A stretch of 64,000 bases of DNA from Lacticaseibacillus chiayiensis (lineage in GTDB: Bacteria > Bacillota > Bacilli > Lactobacillales > Lactobacillaceae). A model generated the notes under the pieces. The model ran no database searches, was not told where the DNA came from, and saw only the letters and a program-made list of their open reading frames with translations. Location of the stretch: the NCBI RefSeq assembly GCF_004123795.1, contig NZ_MSSM01000001.1, forward strand, positions 1 through 64,000, given 5' to 3'. Positions 17,069-26,900 of this stretch are shown piece after piece (position 1 is the stretch's first letter; every line of letters begins with the position of its first letter). The translations under genes and the position numbers were made by a program.

Positions 17069-17182
17069 TTAACCATTTAGGTATTGCTTGCTTTTAAAGG
17101 TACTAACAGCAAAAATAATCAAAAAGACGAATACTAGGAGTGGAATTAGTGCGATAGACAACCTCTCCCTTATAATTGGCAT
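17069..17182 (-). CDS. 37-residue hydrophobic peptide
   Basis: A short ORF with a near-perfect ribosome site (GAAAGGAGGTCAC before ATG). The peptide begins MPIIRERLSIALIPLLVFVF, continues as one membrane-spanning helix (about residues 9-27) and ends in a polar tail. A plausible promoter lies immediately upstream at 17232-17260, and the phospholipase gene follows on the same strand. It is below usual annotation size limits. It could be a small membrane regulator, an accessory or immunity-like peptide for the phospholipase, or a toxin-like peptide; no family was recognised. Confidence 0.55.
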   Translation of the reverse strand: MPIIRERLSIALIPLLVFVFLIIFAVSTFKSKQYLNG

Positions 17183-17494
17183 GTGACCTCCTTTCGAAGA
17201 ACAGTTGATGCTGCTGAACTGTAGCGCTTACATTGTGACCGACACACCCCTAAAAGTCAAGTGTAATCATCGAAAAACGCATAAAATATTTATTAATAAT
17301 ATTTTTAGAAACTTATATTATTAAACTAAAACTTGGCAGACTACATAAATACCAATTTTACATTTATTAGATTGTTAATAGAATTGTCTGAGAATGCTAA
17401 ATAAATATTACTTGTTTGTCATGAGCAAGTTAACGGGAATATAAATAAGCTAGACCTGGTAACTAACTCAAATTTTTTTAAGGGCAAAACCATC
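17183..17494. promoter_or_regulatory. AT-rich intergenic region with minus-strand promoter
   Basis: Minus-strand TTGACT (plus 17255-17260) and CACAAT (plus 17232-17237) are separated by exactly 17 bp and point towards the 37-residue peptide and phospholipase genes. A cre-like TGTAGCGCTTACA (17220-17232) overlaps the -10 but is one base short of the 14-bp consensus. The rest, to 17494, is A/T-rich with no ORF that could be supported. Confidence 0.5.
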
Positions 17495-17791
17495 GTGTCA
17501 GACGCATTCATTACCGAATACCGATCTGTTACAGAGTATCTGATGACATCGCAAAAATGGACTGCCGCTGGATATGAGCAGTGGACTGGTGATTATAATA
17601 AAGCCGATCCATGGTTAATCGCGTGTGCCTTGAACAAAAAGATGACCATTATCACAAATGAGAACAAGACTGGCCCTAATGGTCTTCCAAGCAAAGTAGA
17701 GCCCAAGATTCCATACGTCGCTAATAAATTGGGTGTTGCTACAATGAACTTTTGGGATTTTCTTGATAATGAAAAGTTCATTGCTGAATAA
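17495..17791 (+). pseudogene. DUF4411 (PIN-like toxin family) C-terminal remnant
   Basis: The 98-residue frame opens at a GTG without a proper ribosome site. It contains the C-terminal core of DUF4411: ADPWLIACALNKKMTIITNE, then KIPYVANKLGV and a final aromatic/acidic segment. Full-length members have about 155-165 residues and an N-terminal PIN-like strand with catalytic Asp, which is missing here. The usual upstream XRE/ImmA partner is also absent. It is therefore best read as the 3' end of a decayed toxin-antitoxin gene in an AT-rich patch. Confidence 0.65.
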
Positions 17792-17810
17792 ACATTTTCA
17801 CCCAAATTTT

Positions 17811-17853
17811 CCCCTCTTGAATTGGCAATGCCAAATTTAAAGGGGTATTTTTG
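17811..17853 (+). terminator. Rho-independent terminator
   Basis: Imperfect stem from CCCCTCTTGAATTGGCA to TGCCAAATTTAAAGGGG followed by a T-rich tail, just after the DUF4411 remnant. Confidence 0.7.
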
Positions 17854-17958
17854 TATTTGAAGCTGCGGTTTAGCAGTGAATGACACGGAAGTCGAATCTG
17901 TCGCGCTCACTTAACTGGCACTTTCGACACTACCAATTTCAAACAAGGAGTTGAATCC

Positions 17959-18669
17959 ATGGCCGATGAATTTGTCGCCCACCCGCTAATTACCATAACC
18001 AATGTGATTTGGAGCTTTTCCCGTAGCACGCATCAGCTGCAGATTTTGCTGATTCACCGTGCTGATGAACCGTTTGCCGGTTACTGGGCGCTGCCGGAGA
18101 CGACGCTGCGGATTCGGGAAAGTGCCGATGCGGCGGCTATTCGTTTGATTCGCGATAAAATTAGCGTTCATGTCAATCGCGGGTCGACCGAACAGCTGGC
18201 CACTTTCACCGATCCGGCACGCACGCCAGGGGAACGGGCACTGGCGCTCACTTACATGACCTATCTGCCGACCATGCCGAAATTGCGGCCGGGCTATGGC
18301 GCCACCGATGCGCGTTGGTTTGCCTTCGAGGCCGTCGCCGGGGATGAACAGCTGCAAAATGGCCGCCTGACGTTTCACGTGAATCAGCAAGCCGCCGACC
18401 TAGCATTTGACCACGCGCGGATCCTCAGCGTTGCCATTCAGCGGATTCGCAACAAGCTCGATTATCAGCCGACAATTTTACAAGTCCTCGGGCCTACGTT
18501 TACGTTAAAAGAAGCGCGCGAGGTTTACGCACCGTTTCTCCATACCACCGCCTCCGCAATCGATAACTCTAACTTCAAAAAGACCCACCAGCGGCTGTTT
18601 ATTGAAGTCGGCATTGCCCATGACCGCAGCCGCAGCGGGCGACCGCCGAAACTTTTCAAGTTGGCCTAG
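17959..18669 (+). CDS. nrtR: NrtR-type NUDIX transcriptional regulator of NAD metabolism
   Basis: The 236-residue protein joins an N-terminal NUDIX-like domain (about 10-150) to a C-terminal winged-helix domain (about 165-236, with LKEAREVYAPFL and the final GRPPKLFKL). The NUDIX box is degenerate: the expected REx2EE core is replaced (AAIRLIRDKI), so hydrolysis is unlikely and the domain probably senses ADP-ribose, as in NrtR. Its neighbours pncA and pncB are the classic NrtR targets. The ribosome site is AAGGAG. ADP-ribose relieves repression in characterised NrtR proteins. Confidence 0.88.
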   Translation: MADEFVAHPLITITNVIWSFSRSTHQLQILLIHRADEPFAGYWALPETTLRIRESADAAAIRLIRDKISVHVNRGSTEQLATFTDPARTPGERALALTYMTYLPTMPKLRPGYGATDARWFAFEAVAGDEQLQNGRLTFHVNQQAADLAFDHARILSVAIQRIRNKLDYQPTILQVLGPTFTLKEAREVYAPFLHTTASAIDNSNFKKTHQRLFIEVGIAHDRSRSGRPPKLFKLA

Positions 18670-18707
18670 TTGAAAAATACCAAAAGACCGCGTATCGTTG
18701 TCACCAA

Positions 18708-18759
18708 ATAAAAGTCTTCCGTACTTTTATGCAACCTTAGTTTAAGTAAAAAGTACTTT
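18708..18759 (+). promoter_or_regulatory. candidate NrtR operator region before pncA
   Basis: Two inverted repeats with the same half-site lie between nrtR and pncA: ATAAAAGT-N7-ACTTTTAT (18708-18730) and the perfect palindrome AAAGTACTTT (18750-18759). Their place upstream of pncA-pncB and beside an nrtR gene makes them the best operator candidates. Confidence 0.6.
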
Positions 18760-18780
18760 AATTAGAAAGGATTGTTCTTG

Positions 18781-19341
18781 ATGGCACATTCACATGAAGC
18801 ATTGCTGATCATTGACTACACCAATGACTTTGTCGCTGATAAAGGCGCCTTGACTTGTGGGAAAGCCGGACAGGTACTGGCACCTACGATTGTTAAATTG
18901 GCTGATGAATTTCTTCAGCAAGATGGCTGGGTTTATTTGCCAACTGACGTACACACGCCACATGATCCCTATCATCCGGAAAGCAAATTATTTCCGCCGC
19001 ATAATGTTCGCGGTACTTGGGGACGGGAATTTTATGGCGCATTGGCACCTTGGTACGCTGCCCATCATGATGAGGAACGCGTCAACATGTTCGACAAAAC
19101 GCGCTACTCCGCATTTGCCGGCACGCCTTTAGATCTACGATTACGGGAACGCAAAATCGACACGGTCCATTTAGTTGGCGTCTGCACCGACATTTGCGTG
19201 CTGCACACCGCAGTCGATGCTTATAACCTCAACTATCAGATGGTTGTGCACAAAAATGGCGTGGCGGCTTTAACCCAAGCAGGACAGGACTGGGCCTTGG
19301 ACCATTTTGCCCATGTGCTTGGCGCTACCGTTACCGAATAA
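18781..19341 (+). CDS. pncA: nicotinamidase
   Basis: The 186-residue isochorismatase-fold amidase converts nicotinamide to nicotinate for NAD salvage. The catalytic triad is visible as Asp12 (LIIDYTNDF), Lys106 (FDKTRYSAF) and Cys139 (VGVCTDICV); the metal site is Asp56/His58 in PTDVHTPHDP. ATG 18781 lies nine bases after GAAAGGA; a TTG nine bases earlier is too close to the ribosome site. It is followed 32 bp later by pncB, so both form an operon under NrtR. Confidence 0.93.
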   Translation: MAHSHEALLIIDYTNDFVADKGALTCGKAGQVLAPTIVKLADEFLQQDGWVYLPTDVHTPHDPYHPESKLFPPHNVRGTWGREFYGALAPWYAAHHDEERVNMFDKTRYSAFAGTPLDLRLRERKIDTVHLVGVCTDICVLHTAVDAYNLNYQMVVHKNGVAALTQAGQDWALDHFAHVLGATVTE

Positions 19342-19373
19342 AATCGTTTATGAAACAAAAGAAGGCTTAATTT

Positions 19374-20810
19374 ATGAATATGAACCAAGCGATGTTGACG
19401 GATCTTTATGAATTTTCAATGGCCAATGGGTATTGTGCTACCTTGCCGCATGAGGACCAGGCAGTTTTTGATCTCTTTTTCCGCACGGTGCCGGATCAAG
19501 GCAGTTTTGTCATCGCGGCTGGTCTGCAGCAAGTGGTTGAAGCGTTACGCGACTTTCACTTTACCGATGCAGATATTACGTACTTGCGGTCACTGAAGCT
19601 TTACTCCGAGACCTTCTTGGACTATTTGAAAAAAATGCACCTCGACTGCACCGTTTTGGCCTTACCTGAAGGCACACCGGTCTTTCCGCGAGAGCCATTG
19701 TTAACCGTTCAAGGGCCATTGATGCAGGTCCAGTTGCTGGAAACGCTACTGCTGAACATTGTCAATCACCAGTCACTGATTGCGACCAAGGCGCGGCGCA
19801 TCACGGCGGCTGCAGAAGGCCGGCCGGTCATGGAATTCGGGGCGCGGCGGGCGCAAGGGCCTGACGCCTCGGTTTATGGGGCACGCGCGGCCGTTATTGG
19901 CGGGTGCAGCAGTACCTCCAACGTGTTGGCTGCCCAGCAATTCAACATTCCGGCAGCCGGAACCATGGCGCATAGCTGGGTGGAAGCATTTCCAGATGAA
20001 TTAAGCGCATTTCGGGCATGGGCGAAGGTTTATCCCGACAACAGCGCCTTGCTGGTCGATACGTATGATGTTCTTAAATCCGGTGTACCCAACGCCATTA
20101 CGGTCTTCAAGGAGCTCAAAGCAGCTGGCCATCATCCAGTGGGCATCCGCATTGACTCCGGCGATATTACCCAGCTGGCCAAGCGAGCGCGCCAGATGCT
20201 AGACGCTGCCGGTTTCCCGGATGCCAAAATCACGGCCTCTAATGCCTTGGACGAAACCGTGGTTCAGTCCTTACTTAAGGAAGGCGCCCCGATCGACAAC
20301 TTTGGCATTGGCGAAAACTTAATCACAAGCGCCTCGTCACCGGTTTTGAGCGGCGTGTATAAAATGGCTGCCATGCAGTCAAATGGTCAATGGTTACCGA
20401 AAATCAAAGTTAGTGCCAGCCGTGAAAAAACGACACTGCCAAGCCACAAACAGGTTTATCGCCTGTATCACCAAAATAGCAAACAGGCCTTCGCTGACAT
20501 CATTGCCTTAGCCGATGAAACGCTGCCGCAAGAAATCGCCGCAGTCAGCGCCAACCCATTGGCCACCCACCCACAAGTCACACTGCGCGACTTTTCCGCC
20601 CGCCCGCTTTTGAAGCCAGCCTTTGATCCGGCCAAGGAACTACCTGTGACAACCGATGTCTTTGCCATTCAAAAATATGCGCGTCAAGAATTGGCTCAGC
20701 TGCCTGAGGCCACTCAACGACTCGTCAATCCCGATCTCTACCCGGTGTATCTGACGCCTAAGCTGGCAACTTTGCAACAACAGCTCATTGACGAGCATCA
20801 TCAGAAGTAA
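19374..20810 (+). CDS. pncB: nicotinate phosphoribosyltransferase
   Basis: The 478-residue enzyme converts nicotinate and PRPP to nicotinate mononucleotide with ATP hydrolysis. The N-terminal LTDLYEFSMANGY, central EFGARRAQGPDAS (about residue 158) and MAHSWVEAF (with the candidate phospho-acceptor His) are hallmarks of the family, and RIDSGDI near residue 261 completes the PRPP site. Length matches Gram-positive PncB2-type enzymes. It follows pncA and is closed by a strong terminator. Confidence 0.95.
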   Translation: MNMNQAMLTDLYEFSMANGYCATLPHEDQAVFDLFFRTVPDQGSFVIAAGLQQVVEALRDFHFTDADITYLRSLKLYSETFLDYLKKMHLDCTVLALPEGTPVFPREPLLTVQGPLMQVQLLETLLLNIVNHQSLIATKARRITAAAEGRPVMEFGARRAQGPDASVYGARAAVIGGCSSTSNVLAAQQFNIPAAGTMAHSWVEAFPDELSAFRAWAKVYPDNSALLVDTYDVLKSGVPNAITVFKELKAAGHHPVGIRIDSGDITQLAKRARQMLDAAGFPDAKITASNALDETVVQSLLKEGAPIDNFGIGENLITSASSPVLSGVYKMAAMQSNGQWLPKIKVSASREKTTLPSHKQVYRLYHQNSKQAFADIIALADETLPQEIAAVSANPLATHPQVTLRDFSARPLLKPAFDPAKELPVTTDVFAIQKYARQELAQLPEATQRLVNPDLYPVYLTPKLATLQQQLIDEHHQK

Positions 20811-20837
20811 TCCATTTAGCTTTCGCTGTTTCTTGGA

Positions 20838-20873
20838 AACGTCATCTAGAACAATTTAGATGACGTTTTTTTT
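20838..20873 (+). terminator. Rho-independent terminator
   Basis: Perfect 11-bp stem AACGTCATCTA / TAGATGACGTT with a T8 tail, directly downstream of pncB. Confidence 0.92.
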
Positions 20874-21294
20874 GTACTTTTTAAAATAACGTTGACAGCG
20901 CCAACAGAATGAACGCCCCTAAAATGCTATTCAGGCAATGTGTTATATTATTGACGTTTGTTAACAACTCTAACCGATCCTTAAGGGCGAGAAGATCGTA
21001 AATGAGGTGAACCAAGGTTGGGAAAAAGCACTACTTGGAGGATACTATCCGTTGTTTTGTTAACAAAATGTAAGTAGATGTCAAAAAGATACAATCGTCG
21101 TTATATCAGCCAGTTTAAGCCCTTTAGGCCACTTTACTATTTAATAAATTGAATTGTATTGTAATATAATTATTTAGATGTATACTAATGGTGGATCAAA
21201 AAGCGTATGTGTTTCGCGCCAAATGGGTCTGCTGATAAGTGCTCAACTGATTTGGCACAAAACACGTGGTTGTTATAAATTGGAGGGGATACAA
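20874..21294 (+). promoter_or_regulatory. leader/promoter region of the Ser-rich surface protein
   Basis: A ~420-bp region without a supported gene. TATAAT at 21165-21170 gives a ~118-nt 5' leader before ATG 21295; its -35 (TTAATA) is weak. A second TTGACG-like box occurs at about 20953. The A/T content rises sharply relative to pncB. Confidence 0.45.
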
Positions 21295-23502
21295 ATGTGG
21301 AAACATGCCAAGCTATATGTTTATAGCGCAGCTGTTTTATTCATGACGACACTTGTCATGTTATGTGTACCCGGAACCAGCGTGTCGAATGCGGCAAGCA
21401 ATAGCAGTACTGGTTCCGGTTCTGAAAATGTCTCAACTCGAGCGAAGGTGGTCAAGGATACCAGTGTTACCAATCTAGTACCGAATCCTAACAACGACAA
21501 CAACTCACTTGAGAAGAATGGTGTAGCAATTACCACTCAGTTTAAGACCACATATAAGAATGGTTCGAGTGTGATTACACCAGTATCCACTAACTCAGAC
21601 TCAATCACGAACTTTACGGATCTGAGTAGCTTTGCTGAAATCGGCACGATGAAGAACAGTTCTTCAAGCGCGAAAAATATCAATGCGGTTTTTGAAGCGA
21701 CGAACTTTAATAATGTTCCCAAAGAAGACATTCAAGCCGATGTTTCTGGAGCACCAGTTTTCAGCCAGGATATGACTAAAGCAGGCCTTAAGGTGTTCTA
21801 TAGTGCCAAACCAGGCGAATATCTTTCGAAGAGTGATTATCTAAGCAAGTATTCTTCATGGAATAAATTGATCGCCGTTCAGATTACCGGTAGTTTAGCT
21901 GCCAAAACCACGGTGACGATGACAACACCGCTTGCTTTGAGTAATACAACGGACACCACGATTGGAGCGGCCTATTATAATCTTTCGACTGTGACCGTTG
22001 GGACGTTGGTCTTTGGCGATAATGGCATGGGATCGCGGACGAATACCCGATTCTCCGTACCATTTCCGTTGAACATTACCGGTTATTTTGCAACCAAGAA
22101 AGATTCGGATACAAAATATACCGCTCTGCCTGATTCAATTCAAAAATTGATGCCAACGACAACGCCTAATGCGGATGTCACAGGTTATAATTTCTCCTAT
22201 CTACTTGATCAACCGGATAAAACCGGCACCTTATACAAAGGCGGGTTTTTCTCAGTTGATTTAACACGGATCATGAATGCCATCAAAGATCAGGGATTGT
22301 CAGTCGATGTTGGTGAGAATGGCCAGTTCGTCTCCAGATATCTGTACGATACTGAATCTGAGCCTGAGGTTGTGATTGTTGATGAAAATGGTAAGCCTAT
22401 TCGCATTCCTAAGAATGATTGCTACGTTGAAATCCATCAAGTGATTGATACCAAAGATACAACGATTAAGGAAGGTAGCACCTGGAATCCTAAAGATAAT
22501 CTTGTATCGGCAATTTCACCTAAGGATGGCAGCAATATTTCATCCCAGATCAAGACAACTGGCACAGTTGATACCGGCAAGCCAGGTACTTATGCCGTTA
22601 AATATAGCTACACACTAGGTGGCGTGACAATTTCGAAGACGGCGCATGTCACGGTCTCCAAGCCGGCTCCGGTTAAAGGCGGCAACGTCACGGTTTCCTA
22701 TGAGACGACTGACGGTACGAAGTTAGCACCAGATGTTACCTTGAGTGGCAATGTCGGTGAAACTTATACGGCAACTCAGAAACAATTTGAAGGTTATAAG
22801 TTTAAGTCAGTTAACGGCCAGCCAACCGGGAAGTTCACTAGCGACCCGCAGAAGGTTGTCTTCATTTATGAAAAACAAGGGGTTCTGCCAAGCACTGGTG
22901 GTAGCAGTTCCAGCTCAAGCAGCTCGACCGCTCCCAGCTCAGGTTCCAGCTCAAGCAGCTCAAGCGTTGAACCAAGCTCTAGCGAAAGCAGTGGTTCGAG
23001 TGTTCCGAGCTCCAGCGTAACGCCCAGTGAAAGCAGCGGCTCGAAGGTTCCAAGTTCCAGCTCGGCTTCTAGTGAAAGCAGCAGCTCGAATAAACCAAGT
23101 TCCAGCACAAGCAGTAGCTCAAGTAGCTCGAATGAACCAAGTTCCAGCGTAAGCAGTAGCTCAAGTAGCTCGAATGAACCAAGTTCTAGCGTAAGCAGTA
23201 GCTCAAGTAGCTCGGAAAAACCGAGTTCCAGCACAAGCAGTAGTTCCAGCAGCTCAACAACGCCAAGCTCCAAACCTAGTGCAGGCGGCGTCATCACACC
23301 GGGCATCAATGACAACGGCGGTCATGGTGGCAATGGCCCACAATTACCTAATGTGACAGGCAATGACAATGGTACCAACAAGCATCGTTTGCCACAGACC
23401 AGCGAAGCCATTAACACATTCGTTGGTATTGTCGGCGCCATGATCGTACTGATTGGCATCGTTGGCTTGACTGCACGTCACTTGGCACGCCGAGCAAAAT
23501 AA
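21295..23502 (+). CDS. Ser-rich cell-wall-anchored surface protein with MucBP domain
   Basis: ATG 21295 follows TGGAGGGG, and the protein (735 residues) begins with a signal peptide ending near SVSNAAS (about residue 36). Residues ~45-380 form a large uncharacterised extracellular region, followed by a bacterial Ig-like domain (about 385-465; VDTGKPGTYAVKYSYT) and a MucBP domain (about 465-525; VTVSYETTDGTKLAPD). A Ser-rich stalk follows (about 530-665), including four near-identical 14-residue units of the form NEPSSSVSSSSSSS. The sorting signal is LPQTS, a variant of LPxTG, followed by a hydrophobic helix and ARRAK. Mucus or host-glycan adhesion is inferred from MucBP. Confidence 0.85.
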   Translation: MWKHAKLYVYSAAVLFMTTLVMLCVPGTSVSNAASNSSTGSGSENVSTRAKVVKDTSVTNLVPNPNNDNNSLEKNGVAITTQFKTTYKNGSSVITPVSTNSDSITNFTDLSSFAEIGTMKNSSSSAKNINAVFEATNFNNVPKEDIQADVSGAPVFSQDMTKAGLKVFYSAKPGEYLSKSDYLSKYSSWNKLIAVQITGSLAAKTTVTMTTPLALSNTTDTTIGAAYYNLSTVTVGTLVFGDNGMGSRTNTRFSVPFPLNITGYFATKKDSDTKYTALPDSIQKLMPTTTPNADVTGYNFSYLLDQPDKTGTLYKGGFFSVDLTRIMNAIKDQGLSVDVGENGQFVSRYLYDTESEPEVVIVDENGKPIRIPKNDCYVEIHQVIDTKDTTIKEGSTWNPKDNLVSAISPKDGSNISSQIKTTGTVDTGKPGTYAVKYSYTLGGVTISKTAHVTVSKPAPVKGGNVTVSYETTDGTKLAPDVTLSGNVGETYTATQKQFEGYKFKSVNGQPTGKFTSDPQKVVFIYEKQGVLPSTGGSSSSSSSSTAPSSGSSSSSSSVEPSSSESSGSSVPSSSVTPSESSGSKVPSSSSASSESSSSNKPSSSTSSSSSSSNEPSSSVSSSSSSSNEPSSSVSSSSSSSEKPSSSTSSSSSSSTTPSSKPSAGGVITPGINDNGGHGGNGPQLPNVTGNDNGTNKHRLPQTSEAINTFVGIVGAMIVLIGIVGLTARHLARRAK
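23085..23268 (+). repeat. 42-bp tandem repeats coding a Ser-rich stalk
   Basis: Four tandem 42-bp units encode 14-residue repeats alternating NKP, NEP, NEP and EKP before SSS-(T/V)-SSSSSSS. The two middle units differ at one base. The repeats lie in the surface protein's stalk, so unit number probably varies among strains. Confidence 0.8.
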
Positions 23503-23565
23503 TGAGGTGGCTAAGAGATGGTTTCAAAAGTAGCTTTTGGAATCTGTTGATATGACCATCAAAAG

Positions 23566-23600
23566 AGAACGCGTAGACATTTAATCTGCGCGTTCTTTTT
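23566..23600 (+). terminator. Rho-independent terminator
   Basis: AGAACGCG-TAGA / TCTG-CGCGTTCT stem with a T5 tail, about 60 bp after the surface protein gene. The following ~330 bp up to 23933 contain no supported gene. Confidence 0.8.
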
Positions 23601-23933
23601 GTGCGTTCAGATGCCAATTCACAACATCCGTGAAAGAAATGAGCCTGGCTCTCATGAATATGAAAATTATAATCGAAAAAGTGCAAGGCCATTTTCAGAG
23701 GAACTGAACCTTAGCGGGGTCGCTTGATATATAACACGCGTTGGAACAAACTCATGATAAAAATATTTCTATTTTCGGAAAAATATTTCAGGAAACCGAT
23801 TTTTCCTCCTCATCGAAAGAACTTTCCAGTTGAAAACAACTCGTGAATGCGGTTACAATTCGCTCAGGTGGTGCCAACCACCTAAATGATATGTTTTGCG
23901 AGGGTTATGCAAACGTTGAGGAGGAGTTTCTCG

Positions 23934-26900
23934 ATGCACCAAGGGTCAAAGAAGCAGCAATATCGGGTGCCACGTTCGTTGTTATACAGCAGTGCAGTTT
24001 TATCATTGACGGCGACTGCCATTTATTATACCAGCACGATCCCAGTGTCGGCGGTTAAGGCGGCAGATCCGTCTAGCAGCAAAGCAATTGCCAAGGAGGC
24101 CACAAGTAACTTGCAGATCATCAGTGTGACGAAACAGGCGCACTATTTTGAAATTACTTATTCGAATAATCTCAAAGCGCGGTTATTCGTGTTGGCGGAT
24201 AATCAATTCCGCTTTTACGCCGATCCGAGCGGTAAGTTTGCAGCGCCGGCGCAATCCGGCGATGGGCTGAATGCGAAAATTTTCACCAAAACTGTTGATA
24301 CGTCGGCCACCAAGCCGTTTGATGCTGCACAATTGTCGAACGACGCTAAGGGCTGGCAGATTCAGACCAAGGCGATCACGATTGACTTTGATAAGGCAGC
24401 GGCCACGTTGCAGGTTTTGCAAGGCAACAAAGTAGTGATGGCCGAACAGCAGCCACTTGCAATTGCCGGCAACCAGACAACACAGATTCTAAAACGCAGC
24501 AGCCAGGATCATTTCTTTGGCGGCGGCACGCAAAACGGGAATTTTACGCTGACTGGCAAAAAGATCAAAATCCAAAACACCAACAACTGGGTCGATGGCG
24601 GCGTTGCGTCGCCTAATCCGTTTTACTGGTCCACAGCTGGTTACGGCGTGGTGCGCAATACCTTTACGCCAGGGACGTATGATTTTGATGCGGCTGGGGA
24701 TGGTCAAGTTAAGACTACCCATCAGGAAGAGCGGTTTGATGCCGTGTACTTCTTTGATGCCAAGCCGTCAGATTTACTGAAAGACTATTATGATCTCACC
24801 GGTGCACCGGCGATGATGCCGCGGTATGGTTTTTATGAGGCGCATCTGAATGCCTATAATCGCGATACCTGGGTGCCGGTGACGGCCGATACGCCGGGCG
24901 CGATTAAATTTGAAGACGGCAAGTATTACAAGGAATATCAGCCGGGCAAGGTGCCAGCGGGGCAAAGTGGCATCAAGGAGTCGCTCAATGGTGAGCTGAA
25001 CAACTATCAATTCAGCGCTCGTGCCGTGATTGATCGCTATGCCAAGAACGATATGCCGCTGGGTTGGGTGTTGCCCAATGACGGGTACGGTGCCGGCTAT
25101 GGCCAAACCGATTCGTTGGCTGGCAACTTGGCCAACCTCAAGGAATTTGCGGATTACGCCGACAAACATGGCGTCGCAACCGGTTTATGGACCCAACAAA
25201 ATCTCTCGCCAGTCGATCCAGCGCATCCCAAACCGGACGACCGCGACTTTGCCAAAGAAGTGGCCAATGGCGTCAAGGCGTTGAAAACCGATGTGGCCTG
25301 GGTCGGCTCCGGCTATTCTTTTGGCCTAGACGGACTGGAAAAGGCTAAGCAGATGCAGACCAAAGTCAAAGGCGATGATTTACGACCGTTTGCAATTACG
25401 CTTGACGGCTGGGCCGGGACGCAGCGTTATGCCGGTATTTGGACTGGCGATCAAACTGGCGGTCAATGGGAATACATTCGCTTCCACATCCCGACGTACA
25501 TCGGCACAGGCTTATCCGGCCAGCCGTATGTCGGTTCCGATATGGACGGCATTTTTGGCGGCGGCAATCCGATTGTCAACGCCCGCGATTTTCAGTGGAA
25601 AGCTTTCACGCCGATTCAGCTGAATATGGACGGCTGGGGCAGTAATCCCAAGACGCCATTTTCCTTCGATGACCAAACGACCGCCATCAATCGCGCTTAC
25701 AACAAGCAAAAGACAATGCTGATGCCTTACAACTATACCGCCTCAGCGCAAAGCGTTTTCGATGGTAAGCCAATGGTGCGTGGGTTGTTCATGGATTATC
25801 CGACAATCCCCGAAGCCTACACGGACTTGGTGAAGTACGAATACCTGTGGGGCGACAACTTCCTGGTGGCACCGATTTACCAAAACACCGCGGCGGACGC
25901 TAAAGGCAATGATGTCCGGAATGGTATTTATCTGCCCGATAAAAATCAGGTATGGGTCGATTATTACACCGGCAAGGAATATCGCGGCGGCCAAGTGCTC
26001 AACAACTTTGACGCACCGATCTGGAAGCTCCCGGTTTTCGTCAAAAAAGGTGCCGTGATTCCGACCACGCCAGCGCACAATACGCCAAAAGCCTTTGATC
26101 AAACCAAGCGGCAATTCCAGATTTTCCCGGCAGCAGGCAAGAATGACTTCACGGTTTATGAAGACGATGGCATTTCGCAAAAGTATCTAAAAGGAGCCCA
26201 CGCACAGACCAAAATCACCAGCGAACTGCAAAAAGATCAGCTGCAAGTCACCGTTGATCCGCTCACAGGCGATTACAGCGGCTTGGATCCGGACCGCACC
26301 AGCGAATTCGCCATTCGTATCAGCGGCCAGCCGAAAAAAGTCACGGCAACGGTTGGTGGCAAGGAAGTCACGCTAAAGGTCGTCGACAACCTTCAAGATT
26401 ACGAAGCCGGCAGCAACGTTTACTTTGTCAACAAACAGTACCACACCAATACCTATCTGGAAAAATTGGCCGACAAGCAAATTGACCAAAACTTCGTGCA
26501 GGTGAAGCTGGGCAAAACGAACGTTAAAACCAATGGCATTAAGTTAACCGTGTCTGGCATTGACGCTGCTGATGACCCAAGCACCGAAAACCTGCCGGAA
26601 AGCGATCAGGTACTGGTGCCAAGCGATGTGAAACAAGACGATAAAACTACCACGGATACGGCGGTTGGCATTAACTGGAGCCCGACTAAAGACGCGGCCA
26701 GTTATGATGTGAAAGCAGATGGCGTCATTTACCGTAATCTCCAACAGCCAGCATTTGTGTTGAGCCAAGTCAAAGAGAAGTCCAAGCACACCTTCCAAGT
26801 GCGGACTGTCACGACCAAGGCTGTGTCAAAATGGAGCACTGAGCAGACGTTCAGTTCCAAAGAAAATCCGATGCGTCTAGCCGTGAAAATGCGCAATCCC

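Noticed and set aside
17220..17232. cre site before the phospholipase genes
   Set aside because: TGTAGCGCTTACA is one base shorter than a cre and would need an unusual spacing; it is mentioned only as cre-like.
23085..23268. Regular repeats that could suggest a CRISPR array
   Set aside because: The 42-bp units are contiguous, in frame with a coding region and have no unique spacers.
22866..23315. A Leu/Glu-rich minus-strand frame of 149 codons
   Set aside because: It is the mirror of the Ser-rich repeat region; its repetitive content follows from the plus-strand repeats.
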